Shown here one piece after another: positions 38,581 to 47,953 of a DNA stretch of 64,000 bases. The position numbers were made by a program, and so were the translations under genes. Below the pieces are notes generated by a model. The model did not search any database. It was not told the origin of the DNA and saw nothing but the letters and a program-made list of their open reading frames with translations. Source of the DNA: Flaviflexus equikiangi. GTDB lineage: Bacteria > Actinomycetota > Actinomycetes > Actinomycetales > Actinomycetaceae. Positions within the stretch are counted from its first letter, which is position 1; every line of letters begins with the position of its first letter. Where the stretch lies: positions 1,240,001 through 1,304,000 of the forward strand of contig NZ_CP059676.1 in assembly GCF_014069875.1 (NCBI RefSeq), read 5' to 3'.

Positions 38581-39153
38581 GTGAGGACGATACTTGCCAA
38601 CCAGATAGCGGACCTGGGCGCCCGCCCCGCCGTGGTCACCATTGACGGGTTCTCCGGGGCCGGTAAGACGGTTCTCGGCGAATGGTTGGCCCGGGAGCTG
38701 ACGAGCCGTGGACCTGCCCACCACGCCACGCTCCTGGAGGTCGAACTGTGGGCGCACGGCTGGCAGGATCTGGCCGGCGGCGTGTCACGAGTATCCGACG
38801 TCGTCCGCGCCCTCCGCTGGGGGCCCGCCCGCACGTCGACCTGGAACTGGTGGACGGAGGAAGAGGAAGCCCCGATCGTCCTCGAACCGCGTCCCATCAT
38901 CCTGGTCGTCGGATGTGGGGCAGGGCAGATTCCCGCCGACCTGTCGATCTGGATCGATAGCGATGAGACTCTTCGCGCCGATCGGGTGTCCGCTCGCGAT
39001 CCGTACGACTGGTCCGAGCATTGGGCGCAATGGGCGCGCCAGGAGCGCGCACTCCTCGACCGGTACGATGCTCGCGCGCATGCGACCTACCGGTTGATCT
39101 CCGACGATCAGGGCCTCAGGCTATCTCAGCCAGGGAGCATCCGGTTCGCGTAG
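38581..39153 (+). CDS. P-loop NTPase, uridine kinase-like
   Basis: 190 aa from GTG 38581. Walker A is [20 protein letters not shown] (about 19-38), where (ADP)GFSGAGK is typical of the uridine kinase/CMP kinase-like group. Further parts are [19 protein letters not shown] and a DxR-rich lid ([19 protein letters not shown], about 133-151). Homologues with this layout are small orphan kinases in actinobacteria; the substrate is not known. The 3' end overlaps the end of the opposing NUDIX gene by 33 nt. Confidence 0.8.
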   Translation: MRTILANQIADLGARPAVVTIDGFSGAGKTVLGEWLARELTSRGPAHHATLLEVELWAHGWQDLAGGVSRVSDVVRALRWGPARTSTWNWWTEEEEAPIVLEPRPIILVVGCGAGQIPADLSIWIDSDETLRADRVSARDPYDWSEHWAQWARQERALLDRYDARAHATYRLISDDQGLRLSQPGSIRFA

Positions 39154-39732
39154 CGTGCCGTGTCCCGCGAGCGCGGAGGCGGCGGACAGCAGCCCCGTGA
39201 GAGTGGTGGCATTGTGGAGAGAGCCGTCGTGGGCGGCCGTGATCGCGTCGGAGAGTGCCACCCATTCGTGCACCATGTCAGCCTCTTCCTCTGTCCGCTC
39301 ATAGACGAGAGCCGACGGCCGGAGGTCTCGGGCGAGGAAGATGCGCAGGCTCTCGGAGAGACACCCTGGTGAGGAGAAGATGTCGACGAGAACATGCCAC
39401 GTCTCGGCGTCCAGGCCCGCTTCTTCTGCCAGTTCGCGCTTCGCGGCTTCGAGCGGGTCTTCCCCGTCCTTGTCGAGCAGACCGGCGGGAATCTCCCACA
39501 GGACCGCCTGAACCGGGTGGCGATATTGGGACAGGAGGAGAACCTCGGGGCCGTTGCTCCCGCTTCTCATGGGGACGATGGCGACGGCGCCCGGATGGGC
39601 GATGTATTCCCTGCGCAGGACCGTATCCTGGCCCTCCAGTGTGAGGTGGTCGGAGACGAAAGAAAACACGTTCCCCTCATAGATGGTGTCACTCGAGTGG
39701 ATGGTGTGCCTGTCGTCGTGGCGGTCGATCAC
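39121..39732 (-). CDS. NUDIX hydrolase (ADP-ribose pyrophosphatase type)
   Basis: 203 aa from GTG 39732, with GAAAGGGA upstream. The full Nudix box GEDPLEAAKRELAEEAGLDA lies at about 90-109. WEIPAGLLDKDG before it and SSPGCLSESLRIFLARDL after it fit the ADP-ribose pyrophosphatase group. It is the last gene of the long run that starts at 52335; a NUDIX gene near recN and steA is also found in other actinobacteria. Confidence 0.93.
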   Translation of the reverse strand: MIDRHDDRHTIHSSDTIYEGNVFSFVSDHLTLEGQDTVLRREYIAHPGAVAIVPMRSGSNGPEVLLLSQYRHPVQAVLWEIPAGLLDKDGEDPLEAAKRELAEEAGLDAETWHVLVDIFSSPGCLSESLRIFLARDLRPSALVYERTEEEADMVHEWVALSDAITAAHDGSLHNATTLTGLLSAASALAGHGTLREPDAPWLR

Positions 39733-39768
39733 GGTATGGTCCCTTTCCGGTCGCGGTTCATGCTGTCG

Positions 39769-40899
39769 TCAGTCGCGCGCCGTCTCCCCGCGAGCCGCCA
39801 CCAGCATCGTGTAGCGGCTGAGCCAGAGCTGGGCGATCTCTGGAGAACGCGGCTGGTCGGCGATCCTCTGCCTGGCCGCTTCGGTCAGGGATGCTGAGAG
39901 CCGGGGATTGCCCAGGAGTGTCCTGACGCCGTCCACCATCGCGCCAACATCATCGACGTCGAAGAGGATGCCGGCATCCTCCAGCAGGTCGGGAATGCCG
40001 CCGGTACGAGTCGCGATGACGGGAACCTGGGCCGCCATCGCCTCCTGCACAGCGAGCGGACGGGATTCCCACACGGAGGGCAGCGCGAACACATCGGCGG
40101 CCGCCAGCCAGTCATCGACATCCGAACGTTCACCGGCAAGGACGAGGGGTGCACGAGACGAAATGGCACCGAGTCGAAGCTGGTCGTCGATCGACATATC
40201 GCCCCGCCCGATCAACACCCACGTGACCTCATCGCGCAGAGCCGTCGCCGCCTCGAGCACAGCCAACACGTTCTTGCGCGGGATCAGAGAGGAGACCGTC
40301 AGCACCATCGGTTTTGCAGGATCGATGTCCCGGCCCGGGCTTGCCACGGCAGGCAGCCCTGCCAGCAGGCGTGCCCGCAGGGCCCGCTGCTCGTCCGGCG
40401 CAAGCCGGGGAGTGTCGAGCAGGCCCGGCACTCGAGGACTCGGAACATATGACAGCCACGTCTGTTTCGCACCCACCTGACGGGCTATGTCGACAAGATC
40501 GGGAGAGGTGCCCGACACGGCGTCAGCGATACGGACACCGAACCCGTTGGGCGATGTTGCCGACAGCAGGCTCCGCCCGAGGCCGGGACGAGCATGCCAG
40601 GACACGACAAAAGCGGGCCTGCGGCGCTCGGTGAGAAGTGTCGCCGCCAACAGGCCACCATTGCTCCCATGGGCGTGGACGACATCGGACCGGCGGATCA
40701 GGCGTTTGAGGAGACGCACCTGCGTGCCGGCAAGCCGGGAGGGGATGACGATCGACTCACCCACATCATGATTATCGATCACGTCCGCATCGGCAGCGAC
40801 GAGGACGTCGTGACCGGCGAGACGAAGCTGACGAGCCAGACGGGACACATGGTTCGCCATCGCACCGTCACCGGTTTGAATCACCTGCACGATGTTCAC
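39769..40899 (-). CDS. Glycosyltransferase, GT4 family
   Basis: 376 aa, GT-B fold. The N-terminal half has the glycine-containing start MNIVQVIQTGDGAMANHVSR; the C-terminal half has LTVSSLIPRKNVLAVLEA (about 208-225) and the donor-binding PSVWESRPLAVQEAMAAQVP (about 285-304) with the E-x7-E pattern. The acceptor is unknown. It is 9 bp after a MurJ-like flippase gene, so an envelope glycan or glycolipid is a reasonable guess. Confidence 0.9.
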   Translation of the reverse strand: MNIVQVIQTGDGAMANHVSRLARQLRLAGHDVLVAADADVIDNHDVGESIVIPSRLAGTQVRLLKRLIRRSDVVHAHGSNGGLLAATLLTERRRPAFVVSWHARPGLGRSLLSATSPNGFGVRIADAVSGTSPDLVDIARQVGAKQTWLSYVPSPRVPGLLDTPRLAPDEQRALRARLLAGLPAVASPGRDIDPAKPMVLTVSSLIPRKNVLAVLEAATALRDEVTWVLIGRGDMSIDDQLRLGAISSRAPLVLAGERSDVDDWLAAADVFALPSVWESRPLAVQEAMAAQVPVIATRTGGIPDLLEDAGILFDVDDVGAMVDGVRTLLGNPRLSASLTEAARQRIADQPRSPEIAQLWLSRYTMLVAARGETARD

Positions 40900-40908
40900 G
40901 GCACACCC

Positions 40909-42468
40909 TCAATCCTGAGTGGCCCACGAGCGCACCCTCCACGTCATCGGATCGGCACGAAGTGTCACGACGACAGGAATGGCGCCGGCAACAGCCGCGC
41001 CGACCACCGCGCCCCCCATGGCGGGGAGCATTCCCTCGCCCAAGTCTAGGACAAAGGAGCACGCCAGAGAACCGATAAACGCCGACAGGACCGACACTGG
41101 TATGACGACGCTGAGGGTCCGGACGAGCCCACCCGTCACGGTGGGGCCGATCGCACGCCGACAGGCGCGCACACCGAGAACACCCGCCACGCTCATCCCC
41201 GCCGCAGTCGACGCAGCGAGAACATACAGGGTGAGAGTCCGCCCGCCGGACAGCGGAATCGCTGACAGCACACCAACGCACACAACGGCCCAACCGGCCA
41301 CAGTCACCCGTAGGACAGCCCCCGGGCAGTCCAGCGCATAGAGCACACGGGACGTGTGATAGAGCAGCGAATAGCCGACGATGCCGACTGCCAGAATCGA
41401 CACGACGACCTCCAGCTCCGGCATCTCATACACGAGAGTGAAAACCCGTGCCGCCCCCGCGGCAACCGCAATCAGCACGCCTGCACCAATGACGGACACC
41501 GTCGCCACGAACCGTATCGACGCACCGACGAACTCGGCCAGGCCTGGCCGTCCCGGCAGTGCGGCTCGCTCCGAGATCCGCGGGAACAGCGACGTCGCGA
41601 TCGGCACGGCCAGAATCGCGTAGGGCAGGAAATAGAGCGCCTGCGCATACCTATAGATCGGGAAGGCACCCACCCCGCCCATCGTGTTCGCGACAACCAT
41701 GATGAGGACGATTGCGGCCTGCTGTGCGAGCAGACCCCCGAATCCGGCAGACGCCATCGACACAACCTTGGCACCCACCCCTTCCGGGAAACGAAACGTC
41801 GGACGAAGGGAAACGAGCCTGAGAACAGGAACGAGCTGCGGCGCGGTGAACGCAACAACCCCTGCCGTCGTCCCCCAGCCGAGCCACAGGAGAGCTCCGA
41901 CAGGAACCTCCGTCCCCTCGCTCCCGCCGTTGACCCAGAACATGGCGAAGGCACCGATGACGACGATCGATGACAGCATCGGTGCGAGGGCCGGCAGGAT
42001 GAAACGGCGATGAGCCTGGAGGATCCCGGAGAAGACCACGGACAGGCCATAGAGGGGAACCTGTACGGCGAAGATGCGGAGCAGCAGAGCTGCCATGGAG
42101 ACGACACCATCGTCACGCCCAGCCAACAGCACCGAGGCGAGAGGCTCAGCGAAAGCCACAACAAGCACGGCAATCGGCACGCCCACGGCCACGACCCACG
42201 TCACGAGAGCGCTCGCGGTCCGATTCGCCTCCTCCCGGTCCCCCCGTGCGAGGCAGCGGGACAGAAGCGGCACGACAACCCCTGCAAGGGCGCCACCTGC
42301 CGCCACTTCGAAAAGAACGTTGGGAACATTGTTGGCAGTGGCGTAAGCGTCAGCTGTCGGGGTTGCCCCGAGCACCCAAGATTCACCGACGGTGCGCCCG
42401 AAGCCCACGATTCGTGAGAACAGGGTGAGAATGGCAATGACGCCGGCTGCTCCCGCAGCCGACGCCAT
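40909..42468 (-). CDS. murJ: MurJ/MviN-like lipid flippase
   Basis: Polytopic membrane protein (519 aa, about 14 hydrophobic segments) of the MOP superfamily. MurJ flips lipid II across the membrane. Family landmarks: LTLFSRIVGFGRTV near the N-terminus, TADAYATANNVPNVLFEVAAG (two stretches near 40-60) and ALYFLPYAILAVPIATSLFP (about 280-299). ATG at 42468 has GGAAGGG upstream; GTG at 42486 is an alternative. I cannot tell whether this is the essential MurJ or a paralogue that moves another polyprenyl-linked sugar. A second copy near the oriC end would be expected. Confidence 0.85.
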   Translation of the reverse strand: MASAAGAAGVIAILTLFSRIVGFGRTVGESWVLGATPTADAYATANNVPNVLFEVAAGGALAGVVVPLLSRCLARGDREEANRTASALVTWVVAVGVPIAVLVVAFAEPLASVLLAGRDDGVVSMAALLLRIFAVQVPLYGLSVVFSGILQAHRRFILPALAPMLSSIVVIGAFAMFWVNGGSEGTEVPVGALLWLGWGTTAGVVAFTAPQLVPVLRLVSLRPTFRFPEGVGAKVVSMASAGFGGLLAQQAAIVLIMVVANTMGGVGAFPIYRYAQALYFLPYAILAVPIATSLFPRISERAALPGRPGLAEFVGASIRFVATVSVIGAGVLIAVAAGAARVFTLVYEMPELEVVVSILAVGIVGYSLLYHTSRVLYALDCPGAVLRVTVAGWAVVCVGVLSAIPLSGGRTLTLYVLAASTAAGMSVAGVLGVRACRRAIGPTVTGGLVRTLSVVIPVSVLSAFIGSLACSFVLDLGEGMLPAMGGAVVGAAVAGAIPVVVTLRADPMTWRVRSWATQD

Positions 42469-42486
42469 GAAACCCTTCCGCTCCAC

Positions 42487-43260
42487 CTAGCGGCCCCACT
42501 CGTCCATCGTTGAGAGGACGGGACTCTGGTCGATGATCCGGGAGAAGGAGACTTTCTCGGACGCGAGGATCAGAGCAGTGACAGCGCCCGCGGAGGCTGC
42601 CCGGACGCGCCGTGACGGGTGAGCAGCGAGAGCGACGCCGAGGACGCCACCCGCCGCATTCGCGCCCAGATCCCCCAGCATCGTCCGTCCCGACAGGTCG
42701 GACGGGATTGTTCCCGCGATCATTCCGAGAAGCCCCGCGCTCACCGGGGAGGCATGCCGGGAGGCGATGACGGCGCCGAGCACTGTCGCCTTGAGTGCAC
42801 GGCCGGGACGCAGATCGAGAAGATTGATGAGGTTGGCGGTTCCGGCAATCGCGACGCAGCGCACCGCCCAATCCCCGATCTTCCTATCGGGCTGGCCGAG
42901 GAGTGCGGCTCCCGCGCCTGCACCGATCCCGATGACAGCGATTTTGAGGACACCGGTTGTGACGCGTCCGTGGGCGAGTGAGCTCAGGTGACCGTGCAGT
43001 CCCTTCGCCGTCGCGAAACGAGACTCTTCATGGTCGTCGATATAGCCGGCCGCCGCACCAGCACTGCCTGCTATCACAGCGGCCCACCGCACGGGAGCAG
43101 GGGCGGCCAGTGCACCGGCAAGCGCCCCTGCGGCTGCGGACACGCCACCGCTCAGGCTCACTGGCTCACCGCGATAGTTCATCCGTTCCCATCGGGCGCC
43201 TCGCGGAGCGGGCACCCTCGTGGCCGCGAACCCTGCGGCGGCTGCGAGGAGAGGTTTCAC
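42487..43260 (-). CDS. Short MraY/WecA-like polyprenyl-phosphate glycosyl-1-phosphate transferase homologue
   Basis: 257 aa, GTG start overlapping the mctB/steB stop (GTGA). Hydrophobic, with family motifs in the right order: MNYRGEPVSLSGG (about 27-39), AAAGYIDDHEESRFATAKGL (about 69-88), NLINLLDLRPGRALK (about 143-157, matching NxxNxxDGxxG but with LRPG in place of DG) and MLGDLGANAAGG (about 194-205). It is about 100 residues shorter than normal MraY or WecA and lacks segments at both ends. It may be an active short form or a regulatory relative. Confidence 0.72.
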   Translation of the reverse strand: MKPLLAAAAGFAATRVPAPRGARWERMNYRGEPVSLSGGVSAAAGALAGALAAPAPVRWAAVIAGSAGAAAGYIDDHEESRFATAKGLHGHLSSLAHGRVTTGVLKIAVIGIGAGAGAALLGQPDRKIGDWAVRCVAIAGTANLINLLDLRPGRALKATVLGAVIASRHASPVSAGLLGMIAGTIPSDLSGRTMLGDLGANAAGGVLGVALAAHPSRRVRAASAGAVTALILASEKVSFSRIIDQSPVLSTMDEWGR

Positions 43261-44252
43261 GACTCGTCAGCGGTCGGTTCGACAGGGTTCTCGTTCGGAG
43301 GGTCTCCTGCCGTTCCTTCTCCCTCTTCGGCACCGGGCTCGAGGGCCAGCTCGACCGGGCTGCCGAGGACGAGTTCTGCGGATTGGCCGACACCCCACGT
43401 CACCGTCGAATCCGACAGTTCCTGAGTCAGTGCGAACGGCACGTTGATGAGAGCAGTCGCATCGTCCGGCGTGTCGACCGTCGACACGTCGGCGTCGCCC
43501 GCACGGAGCGCCTCGAGGAGTGTTCCCGTCCCATCGTTGCCGGCGAACACCATGGGCGTGTCGATAGCGGACAGGAATTCGATCTTGTTCAAGAGAACCG
43601 TCTCATCAACGGTTTCGGCCTCGGCCGGCACGTCTTCATCGGCGGGCCCGATGACGAGAATCGCAGTGGCGGGAGCCGTCAGAGTCTCCTTCACCTCGAT
43701 CAGAGCATTGTCTGAAGCCTTGAACAGTTCCGTCAGGGTCGCCGCGCCGGGATCCTGTGCGTCCGTCGTTGCGATGAACTCGAGGCCGCGTGCGAGCGTC
43801 CCGATCGGGCTATCGGCCGGCTCGACATAGGATCCGAGCTGGCCCGCAAGCGCGTTCCGGTAGGTTGCCCGCTCAGCGGAGAAGAACTCCTCGGTGATCT
43901 CGACGGATCCAGTCACGCTCGCACCGGCCTCGATGAGATTCGCGCGGTGCCGTTCCACCGTCTCGGCGCTTGCCCCCGGCATCGACACCAGAAGGACGGA
44001 CTGTCCCGTCAGGGTGTCTGCCACCATCTCCGGCGCCAGAGTCTCGAGGCCGCTCTCGTAAGCCGAGGCGCGCTGGTTCGCTTCATCGGCATCGATCCGT
44101 GCCTGGTCGCGCGAATCTCGCAGGGATTCCACCTGGTCGTTCAGTGCTCGTCCGAGCGAGTTCTGCAGCGGCCCAGCGCCGAGCACGACGCCGACCGCGA
44201 GCGCCATGAACACGGCGATGAGGGAGACGAGGTGGTAACGGAAATCAACCAT
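43257..44252 (-). CDS. MctB/SteB-like membrane-anchored protein (copper transporter MctB family)
   Basis: 331 aa. One N-terminal membrane helix (MVDFRYHLVSLIAVFMALAV, 1-20) is followed by a coiled coil (about 35-70) and a large domain outside the membrane. This matches the PF11382 family: MctB in M. tuberculosis (Rv1698, linked to copper resistance) and SteB in Corynebacterium (works with SteA in daughter-cell separation). The position next to steA favours the SteB-type role. The C-terminus is acidic and disordered. It starts 13 nt after the steA stop. Confidence 0.88.
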   Translation of the reverse strand: MVDFRYHLVSLIAVFMALAVGVVLGAGPLQNSLGRALNDQVESLRDSRDQARIDADEANQRASAYESGLETLAPEMVADTLTGQSVLLVSMPGASAETVERHRANLIEAGASVTGSVEITEEFFSAERATYRNALAGQLGSYVEPADSPIGTLARGLEFIATTDAQDPGAATLTELFKASDNALIEVKETLTAPATAILVIGPADEDVPAEAETVDETVLLNKIEFLSAIDTPMVFAGNDGTGTLLEALRAGDADVSTVDTPDDATALINVPFALTQELSDSTVTWGVGQSAELVLGSPVELALEPGAEEGEGTAGDPPNENPVEPTADES

Positions 44253-44265
44253 GACTAACTTTCAC

Positions 44266-45447
44266 TCAACCGAATAGACGGGGGAACCAGTTCCAGAGAT
44301 CGAGGAACCAGGCTTGCGCGAGGCCCCAGGCCGTTTGGCCGACCTCTGTGGATGCGATCGCTGCCGACATGGCGACGACGCCGGCGATGACGAGGGCAAG
44401 GAGCTGCCAGGTGGAGATGCGGGACTGATAGAGCTGGGATGCTCCCTTGGCGTCGATCAGGCGTCCGCCCACTTTGAGGCGGGTGAGGAACGTCGACGCC
44501 ATCCCTTCGCGACCCTTGTCGAGGAACTCGATGAGAGAGGAGTGTGTTCCCACAGCGACGATAAGATTGGCGCCCTTCGAGTCGGCGAGAATCATGGCCG
44601 CGTCTTCGCTCGTCCCTGTCATCGGGAACACGAGGTAGGGCACGCCCAGGTCTTCGACGCGTTTCACGCCGGGGGCCCGCCCGTCACGATATGCGTGGAC
44701 GATGATCTCCGCACCGCAGTTCAGTGCCGTGTCGGAGACGGAATCCATGTCGCCGACGATGACGTCGGGGCGCAGTCCGAGCTCGAGCATGGCGTCCGCG
44801 CCGCCGTCGACGCCGACAAGCACGGGCCGGTAGTCGCGGATGTAGGCGCGCAGCGACTGCAGGTCGTCCTTGTAGTGGTATCCGCGGACGACGATCAGCA
44901 CCTGTCTGCCATCGAAGCGGGTCCGCACGTCGGGGATGCCGACGGAGTTGAGGATCAGGTCCTGTTCCCGCTCGAGGTAGGACATGGTGTTGTGTGCGAA
45001 GGCGGACAGCTGCACGGCGATGCCGTCACGGGCCGCCTCCATGTTCGCCTCGTTGAGGGCCGAGGTCTGTCGAGTGCCCTCCGCGATAAGATCCCCGCCC
45101 CGATAGACGGAGCCCGTCTCCTCGATTCGAACGCGGTCGCCTTCGCGCAGGTCCATGATCTGCGAACCCAGGTCATCGATCAGCGGGATACCGGCGTCGA
45201 GGAGTATTCCCGGGCCAAGGTTCGGATAGCGTCCCGATGTCGACTTGGCCGCGTTGAGGACAGCGGCGGGAGCGCAGGCGACGAGCGCCTCCGCGGAGAC
45301 ACGGTCGAGATCCTCATGATCGATGATGGCGACATCACCGCCGGACAGACGCTTGGTCAGGTTCTTGGTACGAGAGTCGATGCGGACGGGCCCGCCGAGC
45401 ACATCAGGCTCGGTGGACCCAGATCGACGACGAAACATCCAGCTCAC
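44266..45447 (-). CDS. steA: SteA-like cytokinetic protein
   Basis: 393 aa. GTG at 45447 overlaps the recN stop (GTGA); ATG at 45438 is possible. The central part resembles thiamine pyrophosphokinase (VLVGVDGGADAMLELGLRPD, about 215-234; VGDMDSVSD; FPMTGTSEDAAMILA). A single C-terminal transmembrane helix (about 350-370) follows. SteA proteins localise to the division site and, with SteB, help cell separation in Corynebacteriales. The recN-steA-mctB order matches Rv1696-Rv1698. Confidence 0.92.
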   Translation of the reverse strand: MSWMFRRRSGSTEPDVLGGPVRIDSRTKNLTKRLSGGDVAIIDHEDLDRVSAEALVACAPAAVLNAAKSTSGRYPNLGPGILLDAGIPLIDDLGSQIMDLREGDRVRIEETGSVYRGGDLIAEGTRQTSALNEANMEAARDGIAVQLSAFAHNTMSYLEREQDLILNSVGIPDVRTRFDGRQVLIVVRGYHYKDDLQSLRAYIRDYRPVLVGVDGGADAMLELGLRPDVIVGDMDSVSDTALNCGAEIIVHAYRDGRAPGVKRVEDLGVPYLVFPMTGTSEDAAMILADSKGANLIVAVGTHSSLIEFLDKGREGMASTFLTRLKVGGRLIDAKGASQLYQSRISTWQLLALVIAGVVAMSAAIASTEVGQTAWGLAQAWFLDLWNWFPRLFG

Positions 45448-47132
45448 TTTCCTATCGTCCCACATGAAGCTGAGAGGAGGTCCTCGGCATGTCGGCGGGC
45501 CGAGTCGAGGTCGGCGGAGCCGGAGAGCATGCGAGCCAGCTCGGTCACCCGGTCAGAGTCTGCAACAGTGCGGACTTCCGTCGCTGTGTCTCCACGCGCG
45601 ACGACGATCTGGCGATCAGCCCAGGAGGCCACTTGGGCGAGATGGGTGACGACAATCACCTGCGCGTGAGCGGCAAGGGCGGCCAGGCGCGCGCCGATAG
45701 CCTTCGCCGCTTCTCCACCCACCCCGGCATCAATCTCGTCGAAAACGAATGTCGGCGGAATCGATGGCGCTGTCTTGGCAAGGACGAGCTCGATGGCGAG
45801 CATGATGCGGGACAGTTCTCCGCCCGAGGCGGATGTTGAGAGTGGAACGGATGCGGCGCGAACGTCTGGACGGAACATGAACGTCACTCTGTCCATCCCG
45901 TCAGCCCGTGGTTCGGACGATGCGACGTCGATACTGATTTCTGCACGGCCCAATGCCAGTTGGGCTAATTCTGCGTTCACGGCCTGGCTGAAGGACTGCG
46001 CGATCGTCGTGCGAACATCGTGGAGGACGGCACCGCACGTGCGCAGCTCTCGTATTGCGTCCGCAACTGCCTCTTCCAGTTGTTCGGCACGTGCCTGAGG
46101 GTCGTCGTAGGAGGACAGGATCTCTCGGGCGCGATCGGCTTCTTCGATGGCCTCGTCCACGCTCATGCCCAGCTTCCGCGATAGCGAACGCAGCTTCGCT
46201 CGTCTCGCATGCAGCTCGTTGAGATTCTCTCCCGTCTCCAGGCCGCCGAGCAGCCCGGCGACGATGGCGGTGAGATCTTTCAGCTCGGCCTCCGCGGCAA
46301 CCGCGCGCGATCGTGCCTCGTCGGCTCCGGGTTCCTTCAATCCTGCGAGGCCAGCTACTGCCCTCCCGACGAGATCGACGGCCCCCGGCATCATCTCCCC
46401 ATCACCGGACAGCGCGCCGAGTGCCTGGCTGAGTCCGCTCCTCGTCTCCTCGATCGAATCGAGACGTTCGATGCGGGCGCGCAGATCGTCTTCTTCACCG
46501 GCAACCGGCTCGATCTCATCGACCGCTTCCACGAGGGCTGTCAGTGCCAGCCGTCTCGTCGCGATATCACGAGCATGAGCCCGGAAATCCTCCAGATCTG
46601 CCAGTGCCTGTCGGTACGCATTCCACGCCGAGCTGTACTCCTCGAGGGCGGCCCGTGCCGGCTCCCCGCCCGCGCTGTCGAGGGCCTGGAGCTGGGCTGA
46701 GGAGGATCTCAGCCGCATCTGCTCCGACTGTCCGTGAATGGTCACGAGTTGCCGTCCCAGATTCTCGAGAGTGGCACGCGGAACTGTTCTGCCGCCGAGG
46801 AAGCAGCGCGACCTGCCTTCTGCCGGAACCTGGCGGAGGACTGTCACGTCGCTTCGACCACCATCGCTGTCGACATCGGCACCGCTGTCCCGGACAAGAT
46901 CGAGCACGGCACTATCATCCGGGACGGTGAAAATACCCTCGACAAGGATCCGGTCCGCGCCACGACGAACCTTCGTGGCGTCAGCCGTGCGTCCGAGGAG
47001 AAGTCCGAGAGAGGTGAGGAGCATTGTCTTGCCGGCCCCGGTCTCGCCTGTGATCGCGGTCAGACCGGGTGCGAACGAGATAGCGGCCTTGTCGATGACA
47101 CCCAGGTTTTCGATCGATACCTCGGAGATCAT
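45444..47132 (-). CDS. recN: DNA repair protein RecN
   Basis: SMC-like ATPase for double-strand break repair. 562 aa from ATG 47132, chosen because GGAGG stands 6 nt upstream and the protein begins MISEVSIENLGVIDKAAISF. The frame stays open to 47495 through nadK, but that part is not homologous. Walker A TAITGETGAGKTMLLTSLG (about 26-44), a long coiled coil, the signature SASGGELSRIMLAIELVL (about 440) and Walker B PTFVFDEIDAGVGG are present. ATGA overlap with nadK. Confidence 0.97.
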   Translation of the reverse strand: MISEVSIENLGVIDKAAISFAPGLTAITGETGAGKTMLLTSLGLLLGRTADATKVRRGADRILVEGIFTVPDDSAVLDLVRDSGADVDSDGGRSDVTVLRQVPAEGRSRCFLGGRTVPRATLENLGRQLVTIHGQSEQMRLRSSSAQLQALDSAGGEPARAALEEYSSAWNAYRQALADLEDFRAHARDIATRRLALTALVEAVDEIEPVAGEEDDLRARIERLDSIEETRSGLSQALGALSGDGEMMPGAVDLVGRAVAGLAGLKEPGADEARSRAVAAEAELKDLTAIVAGLLGGLETGENLNELHARRAKLRSLSRKLGMSVDEAIEEADRAREILSSYDDPQARAEQLEEAVADAIRELRTCGAVLHDVRTTIAQSFSQAVNAELAQLALGRAEISIDVASSEPRADGMDRVTFMFRPDVRAASVPLSTSASGGELSRIMLAIELVLAKTAPSIPPTFVFDEIDAGVGGEAAKAIGARLAALAAHAQVIVVTHLAQVASWADRQIVVARGDTATEVRTVADSDRVTELARMLSGSADLDSARRHAEDLLSASCGTIGK

Positions 47133-47953
47133 CGTCGCCTCCGATCTCGCCAACCTCGCACCGGCAGATCGAACTTCTTGACGAGCCTGCCGGAGAACGG
47201 CGTGTCGTTGAGACGTGCCAGGTAGACGGGATGGTCTGACTTGCGGGCGGTGATAAGGCTGCCTGCCGCAACCGGAAGCTCCCTCCGTCCATCGCACACG
47301 AGGCGTGCACCATCGGTGTCGATGACGATCTCCAGCTCCGATTGAGGACCGACGACGAGGGGGCGCGTGAAGAGAGCATGCGCCGCGACGGGAATGAGAA
47401 GCATCGCCTCGACATCGGGCCAGACGACGGGGCCGCCCGCGGAGAAGGAGTAGGCGGTGGATCCTGTCGGGGTGGCCATGAGGACCGAGTCGCACGAAAA
47501 GGAGGAGACGCCGCGACCATCAACACCGAGACTGACCTCGATCATCGGCATACCCGCCTTGTCGAGCGCGGCCTCGTTCAATGTCCATGTCCGTGACCGG
47601 GACCCGTCGGCCAATGTCACGTCAATATCCATCGTCATCCGGCGATCCAGCGTCCACTGCCGTGCCGTGATCTGTTCGACGACACGAGGAAGGCCTTCCG
47701 GCTCCACCTCGGCGAGGAAACCGACATGACCATAGTTGATCCCGACGATGGGAACCTCGGTCCCGCGCGTCAGTTCCGTGGCGGCGAGTATCGTGCCGTC
47801 CCCACCGAGGACGACGACGATCTCCGCCTCTCCCAGCGGGCCCGACCGTCTCACGTGGAAACCCTGACGGGTCAACTCGGCCGACATCGCCGCAGCCGAC
47901 TGCTGGGCGTCCGGACGATACTTGTGTTCAACAACGTATATTTCACGCGTCAT
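47129..47953 (-). CDS. nadK: NAD kinase
   Basis: Phosphorylates NAD+ to NADP+. 274 aa. The GGDGT motif is in VVVLGGDGTILAATELT (about 45-61), the NE/D motif in WTLNEAALDKAG (about 122), and the glycine-rich ATPTGSTAYSFSAGGPVV (about 159-176) is intact. The start overlaps the tlyA stop (ATGA), and its stop overlaps recN. The order tlyA-nadK-recN is as in Rv1694-Rv1696. Confidence 0.97.
   Translation of the reverse strand: MTREIYVVEHKYRPDAQQSAAAMSAELTRQGFHVRRSGPLGEAEIVVVLGGDGTILAATELTRGTEVPIVGINYGHVGFLAEVEPEGLPRVVEQITARQWTLDRRMTMDIDVTLADGSRSRTWTLNEAALDKAGMPMIEVSLGVDGRGVSSFSCDSVLMATPTGSTAYSFSAGGPVVWPDVEAMLLIPVAAHALFTRPLVVGPQSELEIVIDTDGARLVCDGRRELPVAAGSLITARKSDHPVYLARLNDTPFSGRLVKKFDLPVRGWRDRRRR

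Noticed and set aside
37768-38757. hisF extended to 38757 (329 aa)
   Set aside because: The first 74 residues have no homology and cross the promoter of the divergent kinase-like gene; ATG 38535 has AAGGAGAGG.
45444-47495. recN extended to 47495 (683 aa)
   Set aside because: The extra part is nadK read in another frame. ATG 47132 has a strong ribosome binding site and the family N-terminus.
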